Below are positions 24,194 to 30,954 of a DNA stretch of 35,111 nt, piece by piece. The DNA is from Mucilaginibacter sp. (GTDB lineage: Bacteria; Bacteroidota; Bacteroidia; Sphingobacteriales; Sphingobacteriaceae), in the NCBI GenBank assembly GCA_028288285.1, contig JAQBNZ010000010.1, positions 1 through 35,111 of the forward strand. The letters are read 5' to 3'. The translations under genes were made by a program, and so were the position numbers. Numbering within the stretch: position 1 is the stretch's first letter; each line of letters opens with the position of its first letter. The notes beneath the pieces are model-generated. The model was not told the DNA's origin. It did not search any database and saw only the letters and a program-made list of their open reading frames with translations.

Positions 24194-24225
24194 GTGCTAA
24201 TGTAATAATACTGGCGGTAATGTGT

Positions 24226-24233
24226 TATGTTTG
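24226..24233 (+). promoter_or_regulatory. Candidate -7 box of the YceI/polyketide operon
   Basis: TATGTTTG matches the TAnnTTTG consensus of Bacteroidota promoters and lies 22 bases before the YceI ATG, a normal leader distance. No TTTG element is found at the right spacing upstream, so the call is tentative. Confidence 0.35.
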
Positions 24234-24255
24234 GATTATTGATTAAACTTATTTT

Positions 24256-24792
24256 ATGAAGAACATTGTTTTATATATCGCATTGCTTTGCGCTACATCT
24301 GTCGCTTTCTCGCAGGCTAAACACACAGTAACAAAATCCGAAGTTGGTTACGAGGTTAAAAATATGGGCTTTAAAAGCAGCGGCACTATAGCCGGTTTTG
24401 AGGCCACTATTTTATTTGATAAAGATCACTTAAGCACCAGCAGCATTATAGCCGCGGTTAATATAAATACCATTAATTCGGATAACGACGCACGCGATAC
24501 CCACCTTAAAAAAGAGGAATATTTTGATGTGGAACACTTCCCGAAGGTTATCATGAAGTCGGTTTCGTTTAAAGCTAAAAATGCAAGCAACTATGTTGGC
24601 ACATTCGACGTAACTATTAAAGGTAAAACAAAACGCGTTGAGTTACCTTTTACGTATGTAGTTACTGGCAGTACGGCTGTTTTTAAAGGAAGCTTCAAAA
24701 TTAACCGCCTTGATTTTGCCGTTGGCGATAAAAGCATGGTGTTATCAAACGAAGTTACTGTAAACTTAAACGTTGAAACTGCCTTTAAATAA
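24256..24792 (+). CDS. YceI-family exported lipid-binding protein
   Basis: A 178-aa protein with a signal peptide (MKNIVLYIALLCATSVAFSQ). It is followed by a lipocalin-like YceI barrel containing SSGTIAGFEATILFD, the family motif NDARDTHLKKEEYFDVEHFP and the closing FKINRLDFAVGD. YceI proteins are known to bind polyisoprenoids and related long-chain lipids in the periplasm. Here it is 14 bases upstream of a type III polyketide synthase gene and divergent from a UbiA-type prenyltransferase. That makes it a good candidate carrier for the lipid made by this locus. This role is inference; YceI proteins also occur in many unrelated contexts. Confidence 0.92.
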   Translation: MKNIVLYIALLCATSVAFSQAKHTVTKSEVGYEVKNMGFKSSGTIAGFEATILFDKDHLSTSSIIAAVNINTINSDNDARDTHLKKEEYFDVEHFPKVIMKSVSFKAKNASNYVGTFDVTIKGKTKRVELPFTYVVTGSTAVFKGSFKINRLDFAVGDKSMVLSNEVTVNLNVETAFK

Positions 24793-24806
24793 CATTAAAT
24801 TTAAAC

Positions 24807-25919
24807 ATGGGCAGTTGCATTAGTGCCATTGGCACAGCTAATCCGCAATATAAAATACCACAGCAAACAATTTACCATTTTATGGTGAAGGCCTTTGGCT
24901 TGGATGCAACCAACGCCGCCAGGCTAAAGCAAATTTACGATGGCTCGGGTATTGATGAGCGGTATTCAGTTATCCCCGATTTTGCCTTTGATGATGTTGA
25001 CCAGAATACATTCTTTGGCAAATCACACAACTTAGAACCTTTCCCCCGCACCCAGCAACGCCTACAGTTATACCAACAATGCGCCGCCGATGTTGCCACA
25101 CAAGCCGCCAGAAAGTGTTTTGAAGCCTTTGGTGGTGATATTGCACAAAACATAACACACTTAATTACAGTAAGCTGCACAGGCATGTATGCTCCCGGAA
25201 TTGATATCGACCTGGTTGAAAAACTTGGCCTAAACCGCCAAACCGAACGTACCTGCATTAACTTTATGGGTTGCTATGGTGCCATAAATGCCTTAAAAAC
25301 TGCCGACTATATTTGCCGTGCAGATACAACCGCCAAAGTGTTAGTGGTAAGTGTAGAACTTTGCACGCTGCATTTCCAAAAAGAAAACACATTGGATAAT
25401 TGGGTGGCTAATTCGCTTTTCAGCGATGGCGCTGCCGCTGTTTTGGTTGAGAATGAAGCAAACCGGAGCAATAAAGGCCCAAGCTTACTACTCGATAATT
25501 TTTATTCGGAATTTATCCCCGAGGCCAGTAATGATATGGGATGGTACGTGGGCAACTACGGTTTCGAAATGAAACTGACCAGCAAGGTATCCAAACACAT
25601 TAAAAAGCACATTAAACCTTTAACCGAACGTGTTTTACAAAAAGCAGGTTTAAGCTTTGAGCAGATAGACGCCTTCGCCATACACCCCGGCGGCAGGAGC
25701 ATTTTGGAAGCCACAGAAGAAGCCTTGAACATCAGCCCGGCAGCTAATGAATTGGCTTACCAAACATTGCAGCAATACGGCAACATGTCATCGGCAACCA
25801 TATTGTTTGTATTGCAGAAGATACTAAACTCGGACATGAACGCCGGGAAAAAGATATTGAGCTTTGCCTTTGGCCCGGGCTTAACCGTTGAAGGCATGAT
25901 ACTGGAAACGGGAAAATGA
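24807..25919 (+). CDS. Type III polyketide synthase (chalcone/stilbene synthase superfamily)
   Basis: A 370-aa homodimeric thiolase-fold enzyme expected to extend an acyl-CoA starter with malonyl-CoA units and cyclise the product, giving pyrones or resorcinols. The catalytic triad is complete: Cys156 in FMGCYGAINALK, His293 in AIHPGGRSILE, and Asn326 in YGNMSSATILFVL. The C-terminal FAFGPGLTVEGM is the family signature. The sequence fits the bacterial alkylresorcinol/alkylpyrone group better than plant-type synthases. It lies between YceI (14-base gap) and a small membrane protein (17-base gap), with an FAD enzyme and a methyltransferase next. The starter unit and product cannot be read from the sequence. 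Confidence 0.95.
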   Translation: MGSCISAIGTANPQYKIPQQTIYHFMVKAFGLDATNAARLKQIYDGSGIDERYSVIPDFAFDDVDQNTFFGKSHNLEPFPRTQQRLQLYQQCAADVATQAARKCFEAFGGDIAQNITHLITVSCTGMYAPGIDIDLVEKLGLNRQTERTCINFMGCYGAINALKTADYICRADTTAKVLVVSVELCTLHFQKENTLDNWVANSLFSDGAAAVLVENEANRSNKGPSLLLDNFYSEFIPEASNDMGWYVGNYGFEMKLTSKVSKHIKKHIKPLTERVLQKAGLSFEQIDAFAIHPGGRSILEATEEALNISPAANELAYQTLQQYGNMSSATILFVLQKILNSDMNAGKKILSFAFGPGLTVEGMILETGK

Positions 25920-25936
25920 TTTGCTATCTTCAATCC

Positions 25937-26197
25937 ATGAAACGGTTTAAAATTCAATTTTTCTTACTTATCCTCTTTTTATTCTTCAGCACGCCCGTAC
26001 TTGCCGAAGGCCAAAATGGAATAGTTCCATTGATTATACTTATTGGCATTGGCGAAGTAATAGCTGAAGCCTTAGTTATCGGGCTGTTATTGAAGTTTAT
26101 ACTTGGCTTTTTAAAAGTGAATATATCTTATAAAACAGCATTTTTGATTTCAGGTTCTTTTGCCGCGCTTTCCGAATTACTCAAATCCTATTATTAA
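25937..26197 (+). CDS. Small membrane protein of the polyketide locus, unknown function
   Basis: An 86-aa protein beginning with a signal-like segment (MKRFKIQFFLLILFLFFS, then TPVLAEG). It is followed by one or two hydrophobic stretches (IVPLIILIGIGEVIAEALVI and LLLKFILGF) and a weak third near AAL. I recognise no family. An alternative ATG at 25916 overlaps the synthase stop as ATGA and would add seven residues; I prefer 25937 because the signal-like sequence begins there. It ends one base before the FAD enzyme start. It is likely co-transcribed with the biosynthetic genes and may help hold or pass the lipid product in the membrane. Confidence 0.7.
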   Translation: MKRFKIQFFLLILFLFFSTPVLAEGQNGIVPLIILIGIGEVIAEALVIGLLLKFILGFLKVNISYKTAFLISGSFAALSELLKSYY

Positions 26198-26198
26198 C

Positions 26199-27323
26199 AT
26201 GACAGATGTTATCATAGTCGGCGGCGGATTAGCCGGGTTATTCAACGCTATTTTGTTGAACCGGGCCGGTTTGCAGGTAACTGTGATAGAACGAAAGAGT
26301 TACCCATTCCATCGCGTATGTGGCGAGTATATCAGCAACGAGGTTATCCCCTTCCTTTCGGGATTAGATATCGACCTGAACACTTTGGATGTGGCCCGTA
26401 TTAACCGTTTACAGGTTACGGCGGTATCGGGTACAGTGCTTTCTAAAAAGCTGGATTTAGGTGGTTTTGGTTTGAGCCGGTATACCTTCGATAATTACCT
26501 CTACAAAAAAGCATTAGCCGAAGGCGTTACCTTTTTGCTGGATACCAAGGTTGATGATATCGTTTTTAAAGATGAACAATTTGAGGTAAGCATTCCCGGT
26601 AAGGTGTTAAATGCGCCTTTGGTTATTGGCTCGTTTGGTAAACGCTCTAACCTGGATCAGAAATTGAAGCGGGATTTTTTTTACAAACGTAGTCCGTATC
26701 TGGCGGTAAAGTTTCACATCCGTGCCGATTTCCCGAACGATGTGATACAACTTAACAATTACAAAAACGGTTACTGCGGCGTTAGCAAAATTGAAGCCGA
26801 CAAGTATTGCATGTGCTATTTGGCCCACCGGGATGATCTGCGTAAGTATGGTAATTTACAAGAGTTGGAGCAAAATATCATCTGCAAAAACGAGCATTTA
26901 AAAAGGCTTTTTGATAATGCCGAGTTTTTACTGGATAAGCCGGAAGTGATAAACGAAATATCATTCGAGAAAAAGCAGCCTGTTGAAAACCACATTTTAA
27001 TGAGTGGCGATACCGCCGGAATGATAGCCCCACTTTGCGGTAACGGGATGACGATGGCTATACATTCGGCTAAGATACTCTCGGAAACTATTCTGCAATA
27101 CTATAAGCCCGGTAGCTTTGATCCGCGCAAGCGAAACTTAATTGAGCAAGCCTATACCCGCGAATGGGAAACCAAATTTGCCCGCAGGCTTTGGATAGGC
27201 CGACAATTACAACGCCTATTTGGCGCAAACGCCATGACGACTTTGAGCCTGAAAACACTGAACGCCTTACCTCCGCTTGCCGATTACCTCATCAGCAAAA
27301 CGCATGGTGAACCATTCTCCTAA
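26199..27323 (+). CDS. FAD-dependent oxidoreductase of the geranylgeranyl-reductase/hydroxylase type
   Basis: A 374-aa flavoprotein. The N-terminal Rossmann motif is VIIVGGGLAGLFNAILLNRA, followed by a Glu-Arg (VIERKSYPF) that binds the FAD ribose. The motif RVCGEYISNE resembles the CGE segment of the geranylgeranyl reductase family. The second FAD motif, GDTAGMIAPLCGNGM, is typical of both reductases and aromatic hydroxylases. It could saturate an isoprenoid chain or hydroxylate the polyketide ring; both would suit this locus. The ATG at 26199 (MTDVIIVGG) is chosen over 26160, which would overlap the preceding gene. It starts 1 base after the small membrane protein gene and ends 5 bases before the methyltransferase. 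Confidence 0.9.
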   Translation: MTDVIIVGGGLAGLFNAILLNRAGLQVTVIERKSYPFHRVCGEYISNEVIPFLSGLDIDLNTLDVARINRLQVTAVSGTVLSKKLDLGGFGLSRYTFDNYLYKKALAEGVTFLLDTKVDDIVFKDEQFEVSIPGKVLNAPLVIGSFGKRSNLDQKLKRDFFYKRSPYLAVKFHIRADFPNDVIQLNNYKNGYCGVSKIEADKYCMCYLAHRDDLRKYGNLQELEQNIICKNEHLKRLFDNAEFLLDKPEVINEISFEKKQPVENHILMSGDTAGMIAPLCGNGMTMAIHSAKILSETILQYYKPGSFDPRKRNLIEQAYTREWETKFARRLWIGRQLQRLFGANAMTTLSLKTLNALPPLADYLISKTHGEPFS

Positions 27324-27328
27324 ACCTC

Positions 27329-28147
27329 ATGGTAAACCTAAACAAACGCGCTACCGACCCGGAGATAATGGACGACTTTAGTTTGCCCGATACCGAGGTA
27401 GTACCCGTGCTTAAAGGTTTAGAAAAGCTAAACGCGCTATTTGGCGGGCACAAAACATTAATAAAAGCCTTAACTCAAATACCGATAAATACCCACAACC
27501 ATATAAGCGATTGGGGTTGCGGTGGTGGCGATGCCTTGCGGGCCATAGCCAAATGGGCAAAAAAAGAAGGCCTGGATATTCAGCTAACAGGAGTGGATGC
27601 CACAGCTTCGGCAGTTGCCTTTGCACGGAAGCAGGCGGCACCGTACACAAACATCAGCTTTATTTTAAGTGATGTATCCATTCCCTTCTCGAGAGGGGGC
27701 GCGAAGGACGGTGCGGTTGCAGGGGTGTGTTCACAAAGCGGCGAAGGACACACCCCTTCGCCCCTCTCAAGAGGGGAATCGCACGAGGCCAACGCTTCCT
27801 CATCGGGATTATATCCGAATCAATTTGATGTGGTATTCTCCAGCTTGTTCACCCACCACTTTGCTGATGAGGAATGGGTAGCACTCATCAAAAAGATGAT
27901 GGCTTGCAGTAAAAAAGCGGTTATTATAACCGATCTGCACAGGCATTGGTTACTGTATTACGGGGTTGTGTTTATTGCTTACACCTTCACCAAAAGTAAA
28001 ATGGCACGGTTTGATGGGCCATTATCCGTTCGCCGGAGCTTTAAAAAGCACGAACTTGTTAACTTATTACAGCAAAGTGGGTTAACAAATTATAAAATCG
28101 TGTGGAAATGGGCTTTTAGGTGGCAGGTCATCATTTACAAATCGTAA
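27329..28147 (+). CDS. SAM-dependent methyltransferase carrying an in-frame repeat element
   Basis: A 272-aa class I methyltransferase. Motif I is DWGCGGGDALRAIAKWA (about residues 61-77), the acidic loop is TGVDATASAV (88-97), and motif IV is QFDVVFSSLFTHHF (165-178). Between strands beta-3 and beta-4, residues 118-152 (IPFSRGGAKDG to GESH) are encoded by a GC-rich palindromic repeat with Gly/Ser/Pro-rich wording unlike the rest. Without it the protein would be about 237 aa, a normal size for this family. The insertion keeps the frame and lies in a loop, so the enzyme may still work. As the last gene of the polyketide run, it probably methylates that product on O or C. Confidence 0.88.
   Translation: MVNLNKRATDPEIMDDFSLPDTEVVPVLKGLEKLNALFGGHKTLIKALTQIPINTHNHISDWGCGGGDALRAIAKWAKKEGLDIQLTGVDATASAVAFARKQAAPYTNISFILSDVSIPFSRGGAKDGAVAGVCSQSGEGHTPSPLSRGESHEANASSSGLYPNQFDVVFSSLFTHHFADEEWVALIKKMMACSKKAVIITDLHRHWLLYYGVVFIAYTFTKSKMARFDGPLSVRRSFKKHELVNLLQQSGLTNYKIVWKWAFRWQVIIYKS
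27680..27784. repeat. GC-rich palindromic repeat, copy B, inside a coding region
   Basis: The left arm ATTCCCTTCTCGAGAGGGG (from 27680) pairs with the right arm CCCCTCTCAAGAGGGGAAT (27761-27779). The second block AGGGGTGTGT (27721-27730) pairs with ACACACCCCTT (27749-27759). The right arm alone forms CCCCTCT-CA-AGAGGGG. It ends GAATCGCAC, as in copy A at 3076-3195. As delimited it is 105 bases, exactly 35 codons, with no stop in the frame used. Confidence 0.75.
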
Positions 28148-28184
28148 CTTTACATCCAACAATTAATTTTCCCGATAGTAAATA

Positions 28185-29243
28185 ATGAAACTCCGTGTAC
28201 TCGTTTTAATTAATGCGCTGGCCGTAGCCGTCACCATATCCATCGTAAACTACTATTTCAGGCACAGCTGGTATGATGTGGCCATTACCTTTTCGGCGAG
28301 TTTTGTGAGCAGTTTTATCTTTATCTATTACCTTATCGAGAAATACATTGTTGCCAAAATTAAGATCATCTACAAACTCATCCATAACCTAAAACTTGGT
28401 AAAGATCTCAAAGATGCCATTGGCGATCATGTAACCAGCGACCCGATAAACGATGTTGAAAAAGACGTAAAAGAATGGGCCAAACAAAAGAAATCGGAAA
28501 TAGAGGACCTGAAGAAACAGGAGCAATTTAGGCGAGATTTTTTATCCAATGTATCGCACGAATTTAAAACACCATTATTTGCCATACAAGGCTATATTGA
28601 GGCTTTACAGGATGATATGGACGACCCGGTTATGATGAAGCAGTTTTTGGATAAAGCCTCCAAAAATGTAGACAGGCTGAGTTATCTGGTTAAAGATCTT
28701 GACGAAATATCAAAACTTGAATCGGGCGAGATACCCATCAATTATACCAAGTTTAAGATAAACGATCTGATCAGGGAGGTAATGGAATCGTTAGAGCTGA
28801 AAGCCAAACAACACAAAATAAAGCTGATCTACAAAGATAAGTACGATGAAAATGTACAGGTAAATGCCGATAGGGAAAAGATACGCCAGGTTTTGGTTAA
28901 CCTGATAGACAACTCGTTTAAATACGGCAAAGAAGGTGGCATAACAGCCCTCAGGTTATATGATCTGCACGAGCAGGTTTTGGTTGAAGTTACCGATGAT
29001 GGCATAGGTATTGAAGAAAAAAACTTGCCGCGTTTGTTTGAGCGTTTCTTCCGTACGGATAGTAGCCGCTCGAGGCAGATAGGTGGTTCGGGATTGGGTT
29101 TGGCTATTGTGAAGCACATTATCGAATCGCACCAGCAAACCATTAATGTGCGCAGTACCGAGGGTTTGGGCTCAACTTTTGGGTTTACATTGCAAAAGGT
29201 GCGTCAGCTACCTTTCCCAGTGTTACCGGTGTTGAAGAATTAA
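28185..29243 (+). CDS. Membrane sensor histidine kinase, PhoR-like
   Basis: A 352-aa kinase with two N-terminal membrane helices (about residues 5-23 and 31-53) and almost no periplasmic loop. A linker with a coiled-coil run (EWAKQKKSEIEDLKKQEQ) follows. The H-box is FLSNVSHEFKTPLFAIQGYI with His125, N box NLIDNSFKYG, G1 VTDDGIGIEEKNL, F box FERFFR and G2 GGSGLGLAIVKHI. This compact layout is that of PhoR-type phosphate sensors. It is followed by a PhoU-like and a PiT transporter gene, which supports a link with phosphate. No response regulator is next to it. The 37-base gap after the methyltransferase may or may not mark a new transcript. Confidence 0.92.
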   Translation: MKLRVLVLINALAVAVTISIVNYYFRHSWYDVAITFSASFVSSFIFIYYLIEKYIVAKIKIIYKLIHNLKLGKDLKDAIGDHVTSDPINDVEKDVKEWAKQKKSEIEDLKKQEQFRRDFLSNVSHEFKTPLFAIQGYIEALQDDMDDPVMMKQFLDKASKNVDRLSYLVKDLDEISKLESGEIPINYTKFKINDLIREVMESLELKAKQHKIKLIYKDKYDENVQVNADREKIRQVLVNLIDNSFKYGKEGGITALRLYDLHEQVLVEVTDDGIGIEEKNLPRLFERFFRTDSSRSRQIGGSGLGLAIVKHIIESHQQTINVRSTEGLGSTFGFTLQKVRQLPFPVLPVLKN

Positions 29244-29273
29244 CGTTAACTTAACATGGGTGCTTTACCTTTG
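29240..29273 (+). promoter_or_regulatory. TTAAC repeats and TACCTTTG box before the DUF47/pit pair
   Basis: Three TTAAC words follow one another (29240-29255), overlapping the kinase stop codon. A TACCTTTG (29266-29273) matching TAnnTTTG stands 17 bases before the DUF47 ATG. The arrangement suggests a separate, regulated promoter for phosphate uptake; the regulator is unknown. Confidence 0.35.
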
Positions 29274-29290
29274 TATATAATTAATTTAAA

Positions 29291-29941
29291 ATGTCGTTAA
29301 ACAGCATATTCCAGTATTTTGTACCAAAGGATAAAAAAGTATTTTTCCCTCTGTTTGAACAGGTTGCCGGTAATTTAATAGTGATGAGCAATGTTTTGCT
29401 GGAAGCGCTAAACACTCCCGATCTGCAAAAGCGAGAAGAGCTTTACAACCAGATAGATAAGCTGGAAAACCATGCCGACGAAATAACGCACCAGATATAC
29501 CTTGAGTTAAGCAAAAATTTTATAACTCCTTTTGATAGGGAAGATATTGCCACCTTAACCAACGCCATAGATGATGTTGCCGATTACATACAAGGCACTG
29601 TAAACCGAATGAGCTTATATAAGGTTGAGAAAATAACCCAGCCCATCATCAAACTAAGCGAGCTGATACTTTTAAGCAGCATTGAGATAGATAAAGCTGT
29701 AAGAGAGTTAAAAGACCTTAAAAATATACGAAGCATAGCCGACTCGTGCACCCGGATAAATACCCTGGAAAGCCAGGCCGATGACGTATTTAACCGCGCC
29801 GTTGCCGACTTGTTTTTATACGAAAAAGACGCCATAAATATCATCAAATATCAGGAAGTATTGGCCAACCTTGAAACCGCTACCGATAAATGCGAAGACG
29901 TTGCTAATGTGCTTGAAACTATCTTAGTTAAAAACGCATAA
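29291..29941 (+). CDS. PhoU-like DUF47 protein
   Basis: A 216-aa all-helical cytoplasmic protein. Acidic metal-binding motifs occur twice, as in PhoU folds: KLENHADEITHQIYLEL with DREDIATLTNAIDDVADYI in the first half, and TLESQADDVFNRAVADLF with ETATDKCEDVANVLE in the second. DUF47 genes are regularly found beside PiT phosphate transporters and are thought to regulate them. Here the stop codon is 2 bases before the pit start, so the two are almost certainly co-translated. It lies 47 bases after a PhoR-like kinase gene. Confidence 0.95.
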   Translation: MSLNSIFQYFVPKDKKVFFPLFEQVAGNLIVMSNVLLEALNTPDLQKREELYNQIDKLENHADEITHQIYLELSKNFITPFDREDIATLTNAIDDVADYIQGTVNRMSLYKVEKITQPIIKLSELILLSSIEIDKAVRELKDLKNIRSIADSCTRINTLESQADDVFNRAVADLFLYEKDAINIIKYQEVLANLETATDKCEDVANVLETILVKNA

Positions 29942-29943
29942 GC

Positions 29944-30948
29944 ATGTCGCTTTTATTGGTTATTGTAATTATCCTGGCTATTTGCTTTGATTTTATAAAC
30001 GGTTTTCACGATGCTGCAAACTCCATTGCTACGGTTGTATCAACCAAAGTACTAAGCCCGCTACAGGCTGTTTTATGGGCCGCGGCCTTTAATTTTTTAG
30101 CTTACTTTTTAATTAAAGATCATAAGGTTGCCGCCACGGTGGCCAAAACCGTTCACGAGCATTTTATTACTCTGCACGTAATTTTGGCCGGTTTAATTGC
30201 CGCCATTACCTGGAATTTAATTACCTGGTGGTTTGGTATCCCGTCAAGCTCATCGCATACGCTAATTGGCGGCTTTGCAGGCGCGGGTATGACGAACGCT
30301 TTGTTTATGCACGAAAATGCCCTTGGTGCTATAAACGCCGCACCAATTATTCAGATCATAGCTTTCATTTTTTTAGCTCCATTTATAGGCAGTTTTATTG
30401 GTTTTGCCATTAATGCGGCTATGCTACACATCTGTAAAAATGCGAAGCCATCAAAAGCCGAGGTTTGGTTTAAACGGCTTCAATTGGTATCATCCGGCGC
30501 CTTGAGTTTTGCACACGGTGGTAACGATGCACAAAAGGTAATGGGTATAATTTACATATCGTTAATAGCCGGTGGTGCATTGCCTGCCAAAGCCGCTATG
30601 CCCGAGTGGATACCGCTTGCCTGTTATTCGGCCATAGCTTTAGGTACCATGAGCGGCGGTTGGAAGATCGTAAAAACAATGGGCACCAAAATAACCAAGG
30701 TTACCCCTCTCGAAGGTTTTAGCGCCGAAACAGCGGGCGCGGTTACCCTTTTTGCTACCGAATGGGTTGGTATCCCCGTTTCTACAACGCATACCTTAGT
30801 GGGGTCAATTATTGGTGTTGGTTTAACCAAAAGGGTATCTGCAGTACGTTGGGGTGTTACCATTAATTTAATATGGGCATGGATAATTACCATACCCATA
30901 TCGGCACTAATAGCGGGCGTTGTGTTTGCTATTGTGAGAAATTTTTAA
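29944..30948 (+). CDS. pit: Low-affinity inorganic phosphate transporter, PiT family
   Basis: Imports phosphate (in known Pit proteins as a neutral metal-phosphate) driven by ion symport. The 334-aa inner-membrane protein has about ten hydrophobic segments and the two duplicated PiT signatures: DFINGFHDAANSIATVVSTK near the N terminus and SFAHGGNDAQKVMGIIY in the second half. Matching GIPSSSSHTLIGG and GIPVSTTHTLVGS motifs repeat in the two halves. It forms a two-gene unit with the DUF47 regulator and converges on the ABC exporter gene with a 6-base gap. Sulfate permeases share the fold, but the signatures favour phosphate. Confidence 0.95.
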   Translation: MSLLLVIVIILAICFDFINGFHDAANSIATVVSTKVLSPLQAVLWAAAFNFLAYFLIKDHKVAATVAKTVHEHFITLHVILAGLIAAITWNLITWWFGIPSSSSHTLIGGFAGAGMTNALFMHENALGAINAAPIIQIIAFIFLAPFIGSFIGFAINAAMLHICKNAKPSKAEVWFKRLQLVSSGALSFAHGGNDAQKVMGIIYISLIAGGALPAKAAMPEWIPLACYSAIALGTMSGGWKIVKTMGTKITKVTPLEGFSAETAGAVTLFATEWVGIPVSTTHTLVGSIIGVGLTKRVSAVRWGVTINLIWAWIITIPISALIAGVVFAIVRNF

Positions 30949-30954
30949 ACTTTA

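Noticed and set aside
27580..27881. Frames on both strands across the methyltransferase insert
   Set aside because: The palindromic element is open in several frames because of its GC-rich symmetry; only the methyltransferase frame continues into conserved motifs.
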